Source: Brassica napus (lineage: Eukaryota; Streptophyta; Magnoliopsida; Brassicales; Brassicaceae). From it: a DNA stretch of 64,000 bases. The DNA lies in NCBI RefSeq assembly GCF_020379485.1, contig NC_063452.1:55643377-55707376 (forward strand). The letters run 5' to 3'. Each line of letters starts with the position of its first letter. Positions within the stretch are counted from its first letter, which is position 1. The notes below the pieces were generated by a model that was given only the letters and a program-made list of their open reading frames with translations, did not search any database and was not told the origin of the DNA. Made by a program: the position numbers and the translations under genes. Positions 11,055 through 24,134 of the stretch are shown one piece after another.

Positions 11055-12055
11055 CATGTGACCACAATATCATATACATAAATAAGGATGTAGACAATAT
11101 GTGTTCCCAATCTGAGAATGAAGAGTGATGTGTCACCAAGAGAAGCGATGAAGCCAACGCTTGTAAGGAACTGGCGGAGTTCATTGTACCACGCCCTCGG
11201 AGCCTGTTTTAGGCCATTTATTGCCTTCCGTAGAAGACATACATAATGTGGTTTGTCCTGATCAACAAATCCCGGTGGTTGCATCATGTACACTTCCTCT
11301 TGAAGATGACCTTGAAGGAAAGCGTTATTGACATCTAGTTGACGAAGCGGCCAGTTATGAGCAACAGCAACGCCAAGAACCAGTCTGATCGTTGCATGCT
11401 TGATCACAGGACTGAATGTGTCATGAAAATCAAGTCCTTGTTGCTGATGATTTCCTTTGGCCACCAAGCGCGATTTTAACCTGCCAACAGAACCATCAAG
11501 ATTACGTTTAATGGTATGAATCCATCTACAACCCACAACGTTTTTATTAGCAGGAGGTGGAGTTAAATCCCATGTCCCCTCACGTATTTGAGCATCCATT
11601 TCAGCACCCATGGATTTACGCCACCGTTCATCTTGCAGTGCCTGAGCAAGAGTTCGAGGCTCCACGTCCCCTAACTGAGCTATAAGCCCATATTTTGGGT
11701 TTGGTTTTCGAACATTGTTCCTTGCTCGAGTCATCATCGGATGAGACACTGGAACCTGCGGCTCAGGAGCTGGTTGCATCTGGATAGGCTCAGGAGCTGG
11801 TTGTGGTGGAGTAGGCGTTAGGGCTGGTTCCACCAGAGTTGGTGTGGGTTCGAGCTCAAGTGCAGAGTCCTCTGTTTCAGTCAGTGTAGCTGGTGTCGAA
11901 CTCGTTGGTGGAGGAGCAGAGTTCAGGGGCAGTTGATGAATGAGTGGCTGGTGATAGATCGGAACTGTTGTAGCTGGAGGATAAGCTGAAGAAGAAGAGG
12001 AGTCTGGAGAAGAAGAGTTTTGAGAAGTGTTTTGAGAGAAAGGGAATATACTCAA
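11054..12055 (-). pseudogene. Copia reverse transcriptase segment with mutated active site
   Basis: The frame shows the family landmarks [53 protein letters not shown] and [14 protein letters not shown]. The catalytic box reads YVYDI where Copia elements normally have YVDDI, so one metal-binding aspartate is lost. The frame stops three residues further on. Upstream is a proline-rich linker containing the first unit of a tandem duplication. Confidence 0.9.
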
Positions 12056-12246
12056 GTGCAGAGTCCTCTGTTTCAGTCAGTGTAGCTGGTGTCGAACTCG
12101 TTGGTGGAGGAGCAGAGTTCAGGGGCAGTTGATGAATGAGTGGCTGGTGATAGATCGGAACTGTTGTAGCTGGAGGATAAGCTGAAGAAGAAGAGGAGTC
12201 TGGAGAAGAAGAGTTTTGAGAAGTGTTTTGAGAGAAAGGGAATATA
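11855..12246. repeat. 196-base tandem duplication inside the Copia element
   Basis: Units 11855-12050 and 12051-12246 are essentially identical, both starting CTCAAGTGCAGAG and ending GGGAATATA. The period is not a multiple of three, so it shifts the reading frame in the linker between integrase and reverse transcriptase. Confidence 0.9.
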
Positions 12247-12553
12247 CTCTCTTGAAAAATGACATGACGAGAAGTATAGATACGTTGTGTGGACTTGTCT
12301 AGACAAAAAAGCACTTTGAGTTAGAGAATACCCCAGAAACACACACGGAATGGATTTTGGATTGAATTTATTTGCACCATAGAGTCGCAGCCACGGGTAG
12401 AAAAGGCACCCAAAGACCCGGAGTTTAGTGTAGTTTGGGATGGAGACTTCTTCTCAAGGTTTGGCGTGGCATGCGATTTATAAGATAAACCACAATCATG
12501 AACGCATAAGACCAGTATTTGATCGGCATCTTGGCATGAGTAAGCAAAGACAT

Positions 12554-13120
12554 TCATGTTTCCACTATGTGACGGTGTCGTCTTTCCGCAATGCCGTTGT
12601 GTTCAGGGGTGTGTGGTGGACTGGTGAGATGTTGAATCCCGTGATCAGCAAGAAACGATCTGAGACCAATGTACTCACCACCATTATCCGAGTAAAGGGT
12701 TTTGATTTTAGAACTGAACTGATGCTCCACCAGCGCTTTGAATGTAGGAAAGAGATGGATAACCTGAGACTTTAGCTTTAGAGGATAGAGCCAAATATAC
12801 CTTGTGAAATGATCAACAAAGATTATATAATACTTGAACCCATCAACTGAATAGCTAGGAGCAGTCCAGACATCTGAGAATACAACATCAAGAGGACGAG
12901 AAGAACGAATAGATGTATTGGAAAATGGAAGTTTGTGGCTTTTATAATTGAACAAGAATTGCAAAACAAAAATGATGATATAGAAGAAGCTGGAAGAGAA
13001 AAAGCTGAAATAAGTTGATTTGAAATCGATAGTGAAGGATGCCCAAGTCTTGAATGCCAAGTTGAAAGAGATGACTTGATACATGGAAAAGCTTGAATTA
13101 GAGAAGAAGTCACCGGCCAC
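12554..13120 (-). pseudogene. Copia integrase segment
   Basis: The frame contains DVVFSDVWTAPS, FVDHFTRYIWLYPL, YSDNGGEY and HTPEHNGIAERRHRHIVE, the D,D-35-E type integrase core of Copia elements. It is joined to the Gag-protease frame only through a frameshift near 12930. The catalytic core ends where the frame leaves the family pattern at about 12560. Confidence 0.85.
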
Positions 13121-14244
13121 TCATACACTCCATCATTGGCCTTGCCTTTGAGAAGTGTTTCCCCCGTTCTGAGATCCTTCACCAGAAATGTAAATGGACA
13201 CAATTGCACCATAACGTTATTAGTTCGACATAGCTTATTAACTGAAATCAGATTCTTCTTCATTTGAGGAACACACAACACATTAGTAAGAGATAAAGGA
13301 CGAGAGTTTGAGGGTAATGTGTAGGAACCAGTGTGAGTGATGTTCAATCCCGTTCCATTTCCAACCATAACATCATCATTCCCTTGATAAAGTGCATAGA
13401 GAGAGGGATTCTGGAGGTCTGAGGCAATGTGGTGTGACGCTCCACTGTCCAAAAGCCATGATTGTGTTGCTTCAGACGGAGATGCAGTAGTGTAATGAGC
13501 CTGCGGAGTCCACGGCTGATGTGGAGTTTGTTGTGGTTGCTGATACCACTGAGGTACTCCCCTGCCATGAGAAGACGATGGCATGACCTGTATGAACTGA
13601 GGACACCTCCTCGCACTATGGCCTTGCATGCCACAGATTTGACATTTTCCAAGATAAGGCTTGGAATTGCGATAGTTTCCTCGAGCGGGAGAGCCAGAAC
13701 CACGGTAGTTCGAGTTAGGACGTGGTGTCTGGTGATGTGAGTATTGAGCTGCATTCGCGGTGATTGGCATGGAAGCATCAGTTGTTTCTTTGATAGTTGC
13801 AATAGCATTCTCCCTGTTAAGTAGCTTCTCGTGAAGTTCTTCTACCGAGATTGGAACATCACGGCCATTCACCATTTCAGTTAATACATAATAGTCTTCT
13901 CCTAGACCATCTGTGATAATGTCAAGCAAGTTTTCATGTTCGTACGCAGTTCCAAGAAGTGCCAGTTGGTCGGTTTTGGTGAGAATATTGCGCATGTACT
14001 CGGAGACAGACTGACTACCTTTGGTGATGTGTTTCAGCTGTTGTTTAAGTTGTTTCACATGAGCACGGGATGGCTTCCCGTAGGTGTTGGCTAGGTTTTG
14101 CCAGATCTCACGAGTTGTGGAAGCTCGTGCCACCACCGGTTGAACTGTGAGTGCAAGAGTGCCTAGAATCGCACTGTATAGCATCCTATCTTGTCGTTTC
14201 CATGCCAGAAACAGAGGATTTGAACTGGTGACGTTTTCTGTCAT
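12930..14244 (-). pseudogene. Copia Gag and protease segment
   Basis: This starts MTENVTSSNPLFLAWKRQDR and shows a UBN2-type Gag region, a CX2CX4HX4C zinc knuckle (CQICGMQGHSARRC, about 13605-13650), the aspartic protease box LLDSGASHH (about 13438-13465) and the pre-integrase motif WHSRLGHPS (about 13040). The frame is open through these domains, then drifts out of frame before the integrase core. Confidence 0.9.
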
Positions 14245-14500
14245 GATAGTGGCCCCCGGAATGGATGTGTCTTCAAGGAAGACGTGGAGTTCATGTGCTT
14301 CAAGAAGAGCGTAGACTTGGATCTTTCAAGTTAGATAGTTCGAAGAAGTGAGTTTTGTAATCCCTGACATGTTGACAGAGATCAATGGAGTTTTTGGATC
14401 AGCACCATTGTAAACTGGTGTGATTGCAACGTGAGAGGCGTTTGTGTTCGCTATTGAAAAAGAGAGATACGTCGCAGAGAAGAGAATGGATCTTATTTGT

Positions 14501-14512
14501 GCTCTGATACCA
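14501..14512 (-). other. Primer-binding site of the Copia element
   Basis: The minus strand reads TGGTATCAGAGC, complementary to the 3' end of initiator-methionine tRNA, directly abutting the 5' LTR. This is the standard Copia primer site. Confidence 0.9.
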
Positions 14513-14673
14513 TATAGAGAAGGTATTCAACTTGAGTATTATTGATAGCTTATATACAGAGAGAATAGGAGTAGAGAGCAAGTCACGTATCCTAGGCTAT
14601 CAATACAAGGAGAGATTATAGAAACTAAAGATATTTACGTAATCATATCTAAGATATAGAGTATATACTAACA
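14513..14673 (-). repeat. 5' LTR of the Copia element
   Basis: 161 bases, starting TGTTAG on the element's strand. It matches the other LTR except for a 10-base deletion and three transitions. Confidence 0.9.
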
Positions 14674-14678
14674 GTTTG

Positions 14679-16880
14679 AAGCAAGAACTTCATCACCATC
14701 AAATAAAAAACCATCAATGATTGAATTCCGTTAGACCTGTCGTCACAATCCGCTTCTAGATCTGTCAATTACCTTTTCTAAATGGTTCAACTAAACCAAA
14801 AATTTTGTGTTTCCAAATCCATTGAAAAAGACACACAAAACAATTAAAAACTCTGTAAGATTTAGAATAAATTGACAATCATATAAATCAAATGACCAGA
14901 AACAAAATAAATCAAAGAAACAGAAAAGAATCTCTTTTTTTTTGCTTCTCTTTCGACGGCTAGAGTTTTTGTCCACGAAACCCGGAATAGTCCTCTTATG
15001 AAGTGCTTGGAGTTTGCCAAGTTATCGCCACCTTTTTCATGTCAAACAACTTGCGATAGAAACAAAAAGCTTTATTCAAAACTTTTTAAGTATATCAACC
15101 ATCTTATAACTTTTCTGTTTATCATATATTTTGTGTAGAATGCATATGAAAAATGCCTACCAGTACTATTCTTAAGAAACAGGTAATAACTTGTTAGTCT
15201 TTAACTCTTTATCATAGACCCATTTTAACCAACAAATCTCTCAATCTCATATAACCGGTTTTCCCAATTTTTGGATCAGAGATATTTTCTTATGTTGTTC
15301 TTTTTCCTCTTCACCTTGATTTTCAGTCTTATCTTGATGAACCTCTTAACATTCATTGAACTTCAAGCTCATAGCAGTATTGTCAAGCTCGTAACAATGA
15401 CAAAAACATGATATAATCATTCGTCATATTTCTAGTTTTTTTTTTAAAGATAAATTAGTTACATACTTTAATCCAAAAAAAAATTAGTTACATACCTTGT
15501 GACGGGTAGGATGAAAACGAAGACAAGGAAGAAGATTAAAGTAAGACTAATTCATGTAGCCAAATGGAAAAGGCAAAAACTATTTGAAGACGAAAAACTG
15601 TATTGGTTATTAATTACAAAAAGTATTTTATGACTAAACTAAACTAAGCTGTATTGGTTTGTTTAATTTTTTTTAACCAAACTAAAAAAAAACTATAACA
15701 TTAAAAATTAATTGCAGATTCTTTTTGCGATTCGAAAATAGCTGAAGGCTTTTATCACTAAAATCTCTATCATTTGTAACTATTTTATATTTCAATTGAA
15801 CATGCAGTTTCTCTTTTTTTTTTTTGAAACACAACTTAATTTCATTACTCTTCAAACTGCTTGATTACAACGATTAGAAGGAATTAACCATCCTCTTTGA
15901 TTGAAAACATAAACTACAACAATCTAAACTAAACAAGATAATTCTTCAAACGAAGATGACAGCGGATTCGAGACGAAACTTGAATGCGTCGGGGTAGCTT
16001 TCACGACAAAGTCGGACAACATAGAAATAGTCACATATAGTGACTTTGAAGACCAGCTCTCATAGACGAGGAAGCTGAAACCGGAACTCAACAACGAGTT
16101 CGGGAATTCCTCTCCTTTCATAGAAAAGAGTTTTTAGTGATAAAATTCTTCAACTATTTTTGAATTGCAAAAAAAAATCTTCAACTAATTTTTAATATTT
16201 TAACCCCTTAACTTACAAATTGTTAATGTTTGTCACCTTTCATCTATAGTTTTGTATCAAAAGTTGACAAGCGTTAATGGTTTGTAAGTTGAGAAGTATA
16301 ACATTACAAAATTTATTGGGGTAGGTGTTCTTCTATTTAAAAGTATTTGAAAAGTTTTATCAAACAAAAATATTCTTAAAGAAATTGGTTTAAGAAAAAA
16401 TAGAGAAGTTAATTTTTCACTACGTATCAAATGTTTCTTTTTAACTAAGAACACATTGACTTACACTAAGTGACTCTAAACTGACAGTGGAACGACGATA
16501 GTCTAAGTACATAAAAATGGGACCGCAAAGCCAGTTAAAAAAATTTTGGCTATGAATAATGCAGTTTCATGTTTCAAAGTTTCAAAAAAAATAATAATAA
16601 TAATAATGCATGTTTCAAGTAAAGAAAGTTCGACTAGAAATCGTTTGGGATTCTAAGAAAAAGTCAGGTCTGCCAGAACCAGTTAAAGAAAATATTGTAG
16701 AGAATGAGAAATGAGTTACGGCATTTGACGGTGCTCTTTGAATAAGCCAAATAGAAAAACCGTCATTAAGTGTCCGACTTGATGAAGAAGCTTGAGAAAT
16801 CATATATAAGGACCCATTGAGGATGTTCATTCTCTACAATAATTTCTTTAAGTGGTTACCACACACCTGACCTTCTTTCG
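14679..16880. other. AT-rich intergenic DNA
   Basis: Only short frames are present; none resembles a known protein. A slightly GC-richer stretch at 15900-16130 and another at 16620-16830 are open on the minus strand for 65-71 codons but show no recognisable motif. Confidence 0.4.
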
Positions 16881-18130
16881 TCTATATTATTAAAAGAGAA
16901 GTACCCATTTGAAAATGTTAATACTTCATTAATTAAACTCCTTTTTTTTTCTTGTATTTTTCAGTTGCGTTTATGAAATATACTAAAACGAATAAAACTG
17001 TCTAATTTATTACTTGTCTTTTCAGTTACATTAATGAAATATGCTTAAATGAATTTAAACTTCCTATTTTATTGTTTGTCTTTTTCAGTTACATTAATGA
17101 AATATCTTTAAATAAATTTGGACATAATGTCATTTAATCAACAAAAAAAAATCATGAATTATCCTTACGTGCATAATTTTAATAATGAAGATTTTTAAAA
17201 TGTGCATCATTAAAATGTTACCTAAAACATGCATCACTAATATATAACATGCATCAATAAAACTAGAATTTGACTCACACAATTGTACGGATATTATTTT
17301 CAGTTGATTAAATTTAAAAATAATTATTTATTCAAAATATATTTAAGAATGGCTATGTTTTTAAAAATTATATGATATTATTTGCTCATAACTCATTTGT
17401 CATTTGATAAATTGTTAGGAAAAAAAATTTAGCATAATATAACTCAGTTGTCATTTGCTAAATTTATGGTTTTTATTTGTATTTTTTATTATTTAATTAT
17501 AACATTTTCATTTTATATTTGAAAGATAAATGAATTTTCTTTCAAATAATATTTTTGTAAATGTATTTTTTTTTAAAAATCAATTAAAATTGTTATTATC
17601 ATTGAATATCAATATTTTTGACATAATTTGAGTTTTCGTTTACATCAAAACTTATCATATTTTAGGATAATTTTAATTTAAAATGTAATTTTCATATTTT
17701 TCAAACAAATTTTTAAAATATTTTTAAAATATTTTGTTATAATTGCTAAAAAAATATTGAGTTGCATTTCAAATAAAAAGGTAAAGATATTAAAAATATT
17801 CTAATTAAAATATGTAAACTTTAATATAGTTTTAAGGAAATAGTCAAAATAAAAAAAATTACACATAAAATAATCACGATTTTTGTTAACTGGGCGGATC
17901 ATTATTTATATGATATCGCACACAAAAGAAAAATTTCTGTTTTTTAAATTATCTAATTAACCCTATACTCATTTTTTTTATATGATATCACACATTCGTA
18001 AAAAAATAGATAGTTTAAGATGCAAAAAAAATATTTACTTAATGAATATAATATGAACAAATATTAGAAATACATCATTTAATAAAATAAATAATTAAAA
18101 ACTGAAAATTCATATCTGATCAGGGTCTAG
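16881..18130 (+). mobile_element. Probable non-autonomous Helitron
   Basis: The 5' end TCTATATTATTAAAAGAG matches the Helitron family terminus seen elsewhere in this window. The 3' end is GGGTCTAG followed by T. The GC hairpin normally near the 3' end is weak here (CTGATCAG only), and the base before the 5' end is G instead of A. No Rep/helicase coding is present. Confidence 0.5.
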
Positions 18131-18599
18131 TATAACCTTATAATGATTGCTAATGAAATTTTCCTTTTTTTGGAACCCGCATTATCTGATAGCAGAATTT
18201 TCCTTAATTGGCTTTATGGTCTTGTTCTTTCTGTATTTTTCCGGACTTTCTTTAATCTCTTAAAAATCATTGCATGATGAAAATACACATCAATATAGAA
18301 AGACACATCCTTATACACTTTAATATCTTTTTTAAAACTGATGCAACTTTTAAGATCAAAATACACATCTTTAAATATTTATTTTGGATTCCAAAAAGAT
18401 ACACTCTTAGGGCATCTTTAGTGGTGAATTCTTCCCACATTTTTTAACAAAAAAAATATTAAAAAAGTTAAAAATATGAGAGAGAAGGTAATTTTAAAGA
18501 GAAACATACCTTTAGGAAGAAACTTCCAAAAACGGCTGAGTGTTCGTTCTACAGGTGTCTGTCTCTATATAAATGTTGGTATTGGATTTTTAAATTTAA
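18131..18599. other. AT-rich DNA between Helitrons
   Basis: It contains GGGCATCTTTAGTGGTGAATTC (18412 onward), which resembles the end of a common Brassica MITE, but I could not pair it with a second terminus. Confidence 0.35.
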
Positions 18600-19717
18600 C
18601 AAGATTTTGATCCGCGCTTAGTGTTTAAGTTTGTTTTTTCATTTATTGATCGAAAATTGATTCACAAACTACCATTATTTATGTTTTGAATCATACCAAT
18701 TGAGTTTAGGTTTTTATCATTTTTTTTTCTTTTCTCTACAAACTATGTGGTATTTTTCAAAATAAGATAGTCGTTCTATAATAATGTTTGAGTATTAAGA
18801 ATTGTTTTCATATTCGACCTAGATTCGTGGTTGAACCAGTAGCCTCATTACATTGTTTATATTTTGGTCCAGATGTAATGAAAACTTCGTTAATTAAAAA
18901 TCCAATAGAACCCGGTAAAAATCCAAAAAATCGTTATTAACCCGCGATATGATACCATTGATCCGATAAAAATACAAAATATATGATAATATTGATTAAA
19001 TTACCCATATATTTTTAATATTTCATAAATTTGTGATTTTTTAGACTTTGATGAGATTTTTATTATGTTATCCAAATACAAAATGATAATATTAAAAACT
19101 TATTGATATGACAATAGTTGTTTATTTTCGTTATTAATAACCTATTATAAGTTTGCATTTTTTATTTTTTATTTATAAATTGATTTTAAGATAATTTTAA
19201 AAATATTCTTAAACACTCATAATTGCCGTATCAATATTATGTACAAATGACATAATAAATATATATATATATATAATTTTTGTCTATATACTCATTTTCG
19301 ATCGTTAAATAATATTATATACGAAAAAATGATATTCAAATATGTATATGAAATGGTGTACGATATCATGTTTTGGTTTGTATTGAAAAACTGCATAATA
19401 TTCGAATGTTCTATTTTGAATATTGATACATAAATTTATGAAAATAATATTATTTTTGGTTCATAATATATGCATGTCTTATATTTATACTTAGAATATT
19501 TATATTAAATTTAAAATTAGCATATTTTATCAATATATATATATATATATGTTCATTATATATACATCAATTTAGGTGTATTTGTAGGCCCGAAACCAAA
19601 AGACTTAAATGCCATTAATGAATTTTAATCTCTTTTTAAAAATAAGGATATTTTTGGTAAAAATACGATTTTCATTAATGCTATAATTTGGGAATTGTCC
19701 TCTTTTAATGATATTGA
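18600..19717 (-). mobile_element. Degenerate non-autonomous Helitron
   Basis: On the minus strand it begins TCAATATCATTAAAAGAGG, a variant of the TCTATACTATTAAAAGAGG terminus, and ends GCGCGGATCAAAATCTTG, with CTTG where CTAG is expected. The interior (about 18900-19100) resembles 62090-62200, which lies next to another Helitron 3' end, supporting one family. Confidence 0.5.
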
Positions 19718-20808
19718 CTGCAATTCAAAATAAAACTGTGTTAAAAATACTATTATGATATTGTCTAGACACCGAGGTTGAGAAAGTACCCGGTGTTGAT
19801 GCTCTTAGAATCTTAAAACACATTCCTACGTATTTTAAAAACTTGTTATACTCATTGCATGATGAAAATATACATTTCTAGATACATTCTTTAATATTTA
19901 ATTTTTTTTCAACTGATTCAGTTTTTAAGATGAAAAGGTAGAATTTTCATTTTAAAATTTGAGTCTTTTCATTAAATAACTGAAATATATTAGTTTTAAA
20001 AGTTGTATCTTTTAAGTAAAAAAACTGGACTTTATTAATTTTTAAAATAGTTAAAATATCCAAATACTAGTCTCTCCCTCCAACTGTTACAAGACAGTTT
20101 TCCTCTGGATTTTCTGGTCCCATTTTAATTTCTCTTTTGTTTCTACACATTTGTATCTCTTGATTTCCACAACAAAATCAGTGAAAAGTTTGATGATCGT
20201 ACCTCTTTCACAATTATCTTTCACACATGTCACTGTAACTTTCTTTTCACATATAACTCCGTAACTATAGTATCGATACTCATTGATTTGGTGATAATCA
20301 AGTTATTTGTTTTAACTTTCGTCCGATCGCTAAGACTATCTTTAATGTATTCCCTTATTTTTAATGTATTCTCTTATTTTTACCTCTAAAATAGAGCATT
20401 TCTAAAATAGAGATGAGTTTCTCTCCAATGTATTTCTCTATTTTTGCCTCTATAAAAGAATCTTCTCAAAAGATTATATTTTAATTTTACAAAAGATACA
20501 TTTTGTATATAAAAGTTGATAACTAACCCTATTTATTTTTAACTTTTAAAATATTTTCATAAACATATGAATTTTTTTAAACTAAAGTTTTGTTAAAAGA
20601 CTATTATGTCAATAAAAAATGTTATTATACTCCTACAAAAGCTGTATTTTTTTATAAATATAATTATTTTGGTTATAACTATAAAAATTTGAAAGTTAAA
20701 GGACTATTTTGAAGATAAAAAAGCATGACTCTATAATAGAGGAAAAAATAGCAATCTCTATTTTAGAGGTGAAAATAGAGATGAGATGAAACACTTTTAC
20801 CTCTATTA
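19718..20808. other. AT-rich DNA with MITE-like pieces
   Basis: Segments such as CTCTATTTTTGCCTCTAT (20440 area) and ATCTCTATTTTAGAGGTG (20755 area) resemble the two ends of a common Brassica MITE, with the following Helitron inserted near one side. No coding sequence is seen. Confidence 0.4.
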
Positions 20809-22450
20809 CTAGATTTTGAGCCGCCCTTTAAAGGGCGAGTATATTTTTTATTTTTTTTTATAATTTCAAGAAATTTAATTTTTAGATACAACCGCAAAAT
20901 TATAATCATAATTTAAAATATGTTTGTGGATACAAAATATTTGTACAAAAACCCGTAAAAGCTGCAACAATAATCCAAAATGCTTAAAATACTGGTGATA
21001 TTTGAAATATTTATTGGGTTTTTAACCAAAGATTTAAACATAAGTAATTTTATGTTAAATTTAGGTACTTGTTCATGTATTATAAAATTTATATGTCATT
21101 TCTTGTTTTTATTTTTGAATTTTGAAAATTATAAATAGTTTATATAATTTAAATGAATAGTTAAAGCCAAACTAAACCCGTAAAAATATGAACTGAAACA
21201 AAATTTATAAATATCTAAATCAGATTTAAATCACTACTTCCAAAAATTCGAAACCTCATTAGACTTAAACCAAAATCTCATCACATAATTAAATTTTATA
21301 TTTCATTAATGATAAATATTACAATATCACCAACTTAAGAGATTTAGGAGTCGACTATATATTTAAGCTGATAGAAAAATAAGATTGATCATTTAATAAC
21401 ATATTTTGCTAATTTGTCGGGATTTTGTCTATTTAAAATATTTTTGTATTTAAATCAGCGTTCTTAAATCTAATTCGGATCTGTGGTTGAACCTATAAAC
21501 CCAGTGATTCGATATGTAATTCGGTTTGAGTTTCAAGAAATATCCATTAATTAAAAACTTGATAAAATCCACAAAAACCACAAAAACCAGAAGCTGCATG
21601 TTGAACCTATGGGTGATCGATATATAATCTAATTTTATTTTTTTTCTAAAATTTAAAATTTAATTTCAATGTTTGAATCAGATATTTAAATAATTATTAA
21701 TTTTGATATTATTGTATTTTTATTATATGTCGTAATACTAAGTTGTTATAAAAATTGTTTAAATTATATTTTATGTGAAATGAAAATAAATACTTTAAAC
21801 ATTAAAAATTTACTATATTTTTAAACATGGTAATCAGATTCAACATCTAGACTGTGTTTAAAACATTAATTAAACCATATTCTTCTTAAAATAATGTGGC
21901 AATATATAACAAAAGAAAGTAATAATATTTAATCATCCGTATTTGGTATATACACCAAAAGGAAATAATAATATTTTGTTTTCGTAACTGTCGACTTGAA
22001 CAAAATGGTTCCCGAAACATATGGAAAAGTGGAGGTTACAAAATTATTTCATTAGTAAGAAAACATTTATGGTTATAGAATTTGTGTTGTACAATGAATA
22101 ATTAGGTTCTAAATAATTGGACAAAACATTTATCAATTGGACATGATCCTATTTTAATAGTATTGATTCTTCTTAAAATAATGTGGCAATATATAACAAA
22201 AGAAAATAATAATATTTAATCATCCGTATTTGGTATATACACCAAAAGGAAATAATAATATTTTGTTTTCGTAACTGTCGACTTGAACAAAATGGTTCCC
22301 GAAACATATGGAAAAGTGGAGGTTACAAAATTATTTCATTAGTAAGAAAACATTTATGGTTATAGAATTTGTGTTGTACAATGAATAATTAGGTTCTAAA
22401 TAATTGGACAAAACATTTATTAATTGGACATCCTATTTTAATAGTATTGA
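20809..22450 (-). mobile_element. Non-autonomous Helitron with duplicated 5' terminus
   Basis: On the minus strand it starts TCAATACTATTAAAATAGG and ends with a GC hairpin (GCCCTTTAAAGGGC) followed by GGCTCAAAATCTAG, next to T. It lies between A (20808) and T (22451) on the plus strand, the A/T target expected for Helitrons. The 287 bases at its 5' end are present twice in tandem (21880-22166 and 22167-22450). No coding capacity. Confidence 0.8.
21880..22450. repeat. 287-base tandem duplication at the Helitron 5' end
   Basis: TTCTTCTTAAAATAATGTGG at 21880 recurs at 22167, and both units run to AATAGTATTGA. The units differ by a few bases and a short indel. Confidence 0.9.
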
Positions 22451-23429
22451 TGGGCGAAAATAGCTAGGGGTTGGAAATGCTCTAAAATGATTGTGTTTCT
22501 CCATTATGACCACTCAAACGACAGCATCAATCATTGTTATTCCTTCTCTGTCACTCATGAGTTCAGTAGGAAGAAAAATAAGAGTTCTGTATGAGTTAAT
22601 GGACGTCATCTGTCTGTTCTTATGGAAGGGTTTTTTTCTGGTATTAAAATACACCAATTAGTATATTTTTTTTAATACAAAAGATGATTTTGAAATTCTT
22701 TCAATTTCTTTATTGACTAATCTATAATTTCCAAAATCTTTACTTGACTGATCGAAGACCTTTAATAAAATACTACACACAACATCTTCAGGCAGTTCCA
22801 TTATAAAAGCTTATTTTCACTAGGGGTGAAAGACACAACCTCTCGAAGTGAAAAGTCAGGTATTTCTAACAAGTGGCAACTATAAGATTATAGAAGAATA
22901 ATTGTTTATTATTAATTTTCTAAATTGTTGTAGATCCTTCCTAAATTAATAATATGTATCATATGAACCAATGCAATTTTTAGGATAAAAAAACACTAAG
23001 ATGAAAATGTACATACTTATATATTTTGACAATTTATTTTAAACCAATGCAATTTTTAAGATGAAAATACACAATGTTAAAAACGAAAAAGTTACATTTT
23101 AAATTACAATTGACAAGTTATTTTCAACTAATGCAATTTTTAAGATTAAAAGATAAACTGTAAATATGAAAAGATACATACTTCTACATTTTGACAATTT
23201 TTTAAACTAATAGAACTCTTAAAATGAAAACACATAACCTTTGAACATTAATTGAGATTGCTATTATTAATAGATTAAATACTGAAAACATAATATTATG
23301 AAATTTAATTTGATGAAAATTAAGATAACTGAAAGTTGGAAACTAATCATATTATCTTTTTATAAGATAAAAGTGGCACTATCATTTTGAAAAAAAAATG
23401 AAGGGGAATTCTTTTTAAATGCCTCCTTC
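22451..23429. other. AT-rich intergenic DNA
   Basis: Several diverged copies of a short motif (AATGCAATTTTTAAGATGAAAA) recur between 22960 and 23240. No gene is visible. Confidence 0.4.
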
Positions 23430-23454
23430 GGGGGGGGGGGGGGGGGGGGGGGGG
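23430..23454. repeat. Run of 25 G
   Basis: An uninterrupted G homopolymer within AT-rich DNA, preceded by CCTCCTTC and followed by CTAGG. Confidence 0.9.
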
Positions 23455-23635
23455 CTAGGTCCGTTACTGGATGTAGCTTTTTCCCCGGGCAAGATGCCTA
23501 ATATTTATCAAAATCTATGTAATAAAATTTTGAGATGTAATTTCTATTTTTTATATTAATTATACATCAATATTAAAGTTATTAACTAGTTGGTATTTCG
23601 TTTGAGACATTTAACAGAGTCTCAAATAAACAATA

Positions 23636-24134
23636 TACTCCCTTCGTTTCTAAAAGATCTATATTTAAAAAAAAATTGTTTTAAAAATATACATTTTTTA
23701 CATTTTTAATGCATAAATTAATTGTAAATTGTAAACTTCGAAAAACATAATTATTTTTATTAAAATTCTATTGGTTAAAAGTTGTGGGAAATAGTTAATT
23801 ACGGAAAATAATATATTAGTAACTAAAATTTGATATGTTTTCTTAATGTGTGAAAATCTTAAAACATACATTTTTCCTGAAACGGAAAGAGTATTACAAA
23901 TTGTAAACTTGTAAATTTGTTTCAAAAAGATAATTTTTTTACATTTTCTATGCATAAATTAATTATAAATTGTAAACTTCGAAAAAACATATTTGTGTTT
24001 ATTAAAATTATGTTGTTAAAAGTTATAGAAAATAGTTAATTACGAAAGATAATGTATTGGTAACTAAAATCTGATACGTTTTTTTAATAAGTTTGAAAAT
24101 CCTAAAATATACATTTTTCTTGGAAGAGGGAGTA
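23636..24134. mobile_element. Stowaway-like MITE, partly duplicated
   Basis: The left end TACTCCCTTCGTTTC is matched on the opposite strand by GAAACGGAAAGAGTA (near 23878-23893) and again by GGAAGAGGGAGTA (near 24121-24134). The interior, around AATTAATTGTAAATTGTAAAC, is present twice. This terminus is typical of widespread plant MITEs. Confidence 0.55.

Larger units (their letters stand above)
9954..14673 (-). mobile_element. Ty1/Copia LTR retrotransposon, complete but coding-dead
   Basis: The 4.72 kb element is bounded by LTRs at 9954-10124 and 14513-14673 and by a 5-base target duplication GTTTG (9949-9953 and 14674-14678). On the minus strand the order is LTR, primer-binding site, Gag, protease, integrase, reverse transcriptase, RNase H, polypurine tract, LTR, which is the Copia order. 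LTRs differ by three C/T substitutions plus a 10-base indel, implying a recent insertion. The coding part is nevertheless broken by frameshifts near 12930 and 10560, a stop after the reverse transcriptase active site, and a 196-base internal tandem duplication. It probably moved with helper proteins from other copies, or gained the damage from its template. Confidence 0.95.
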
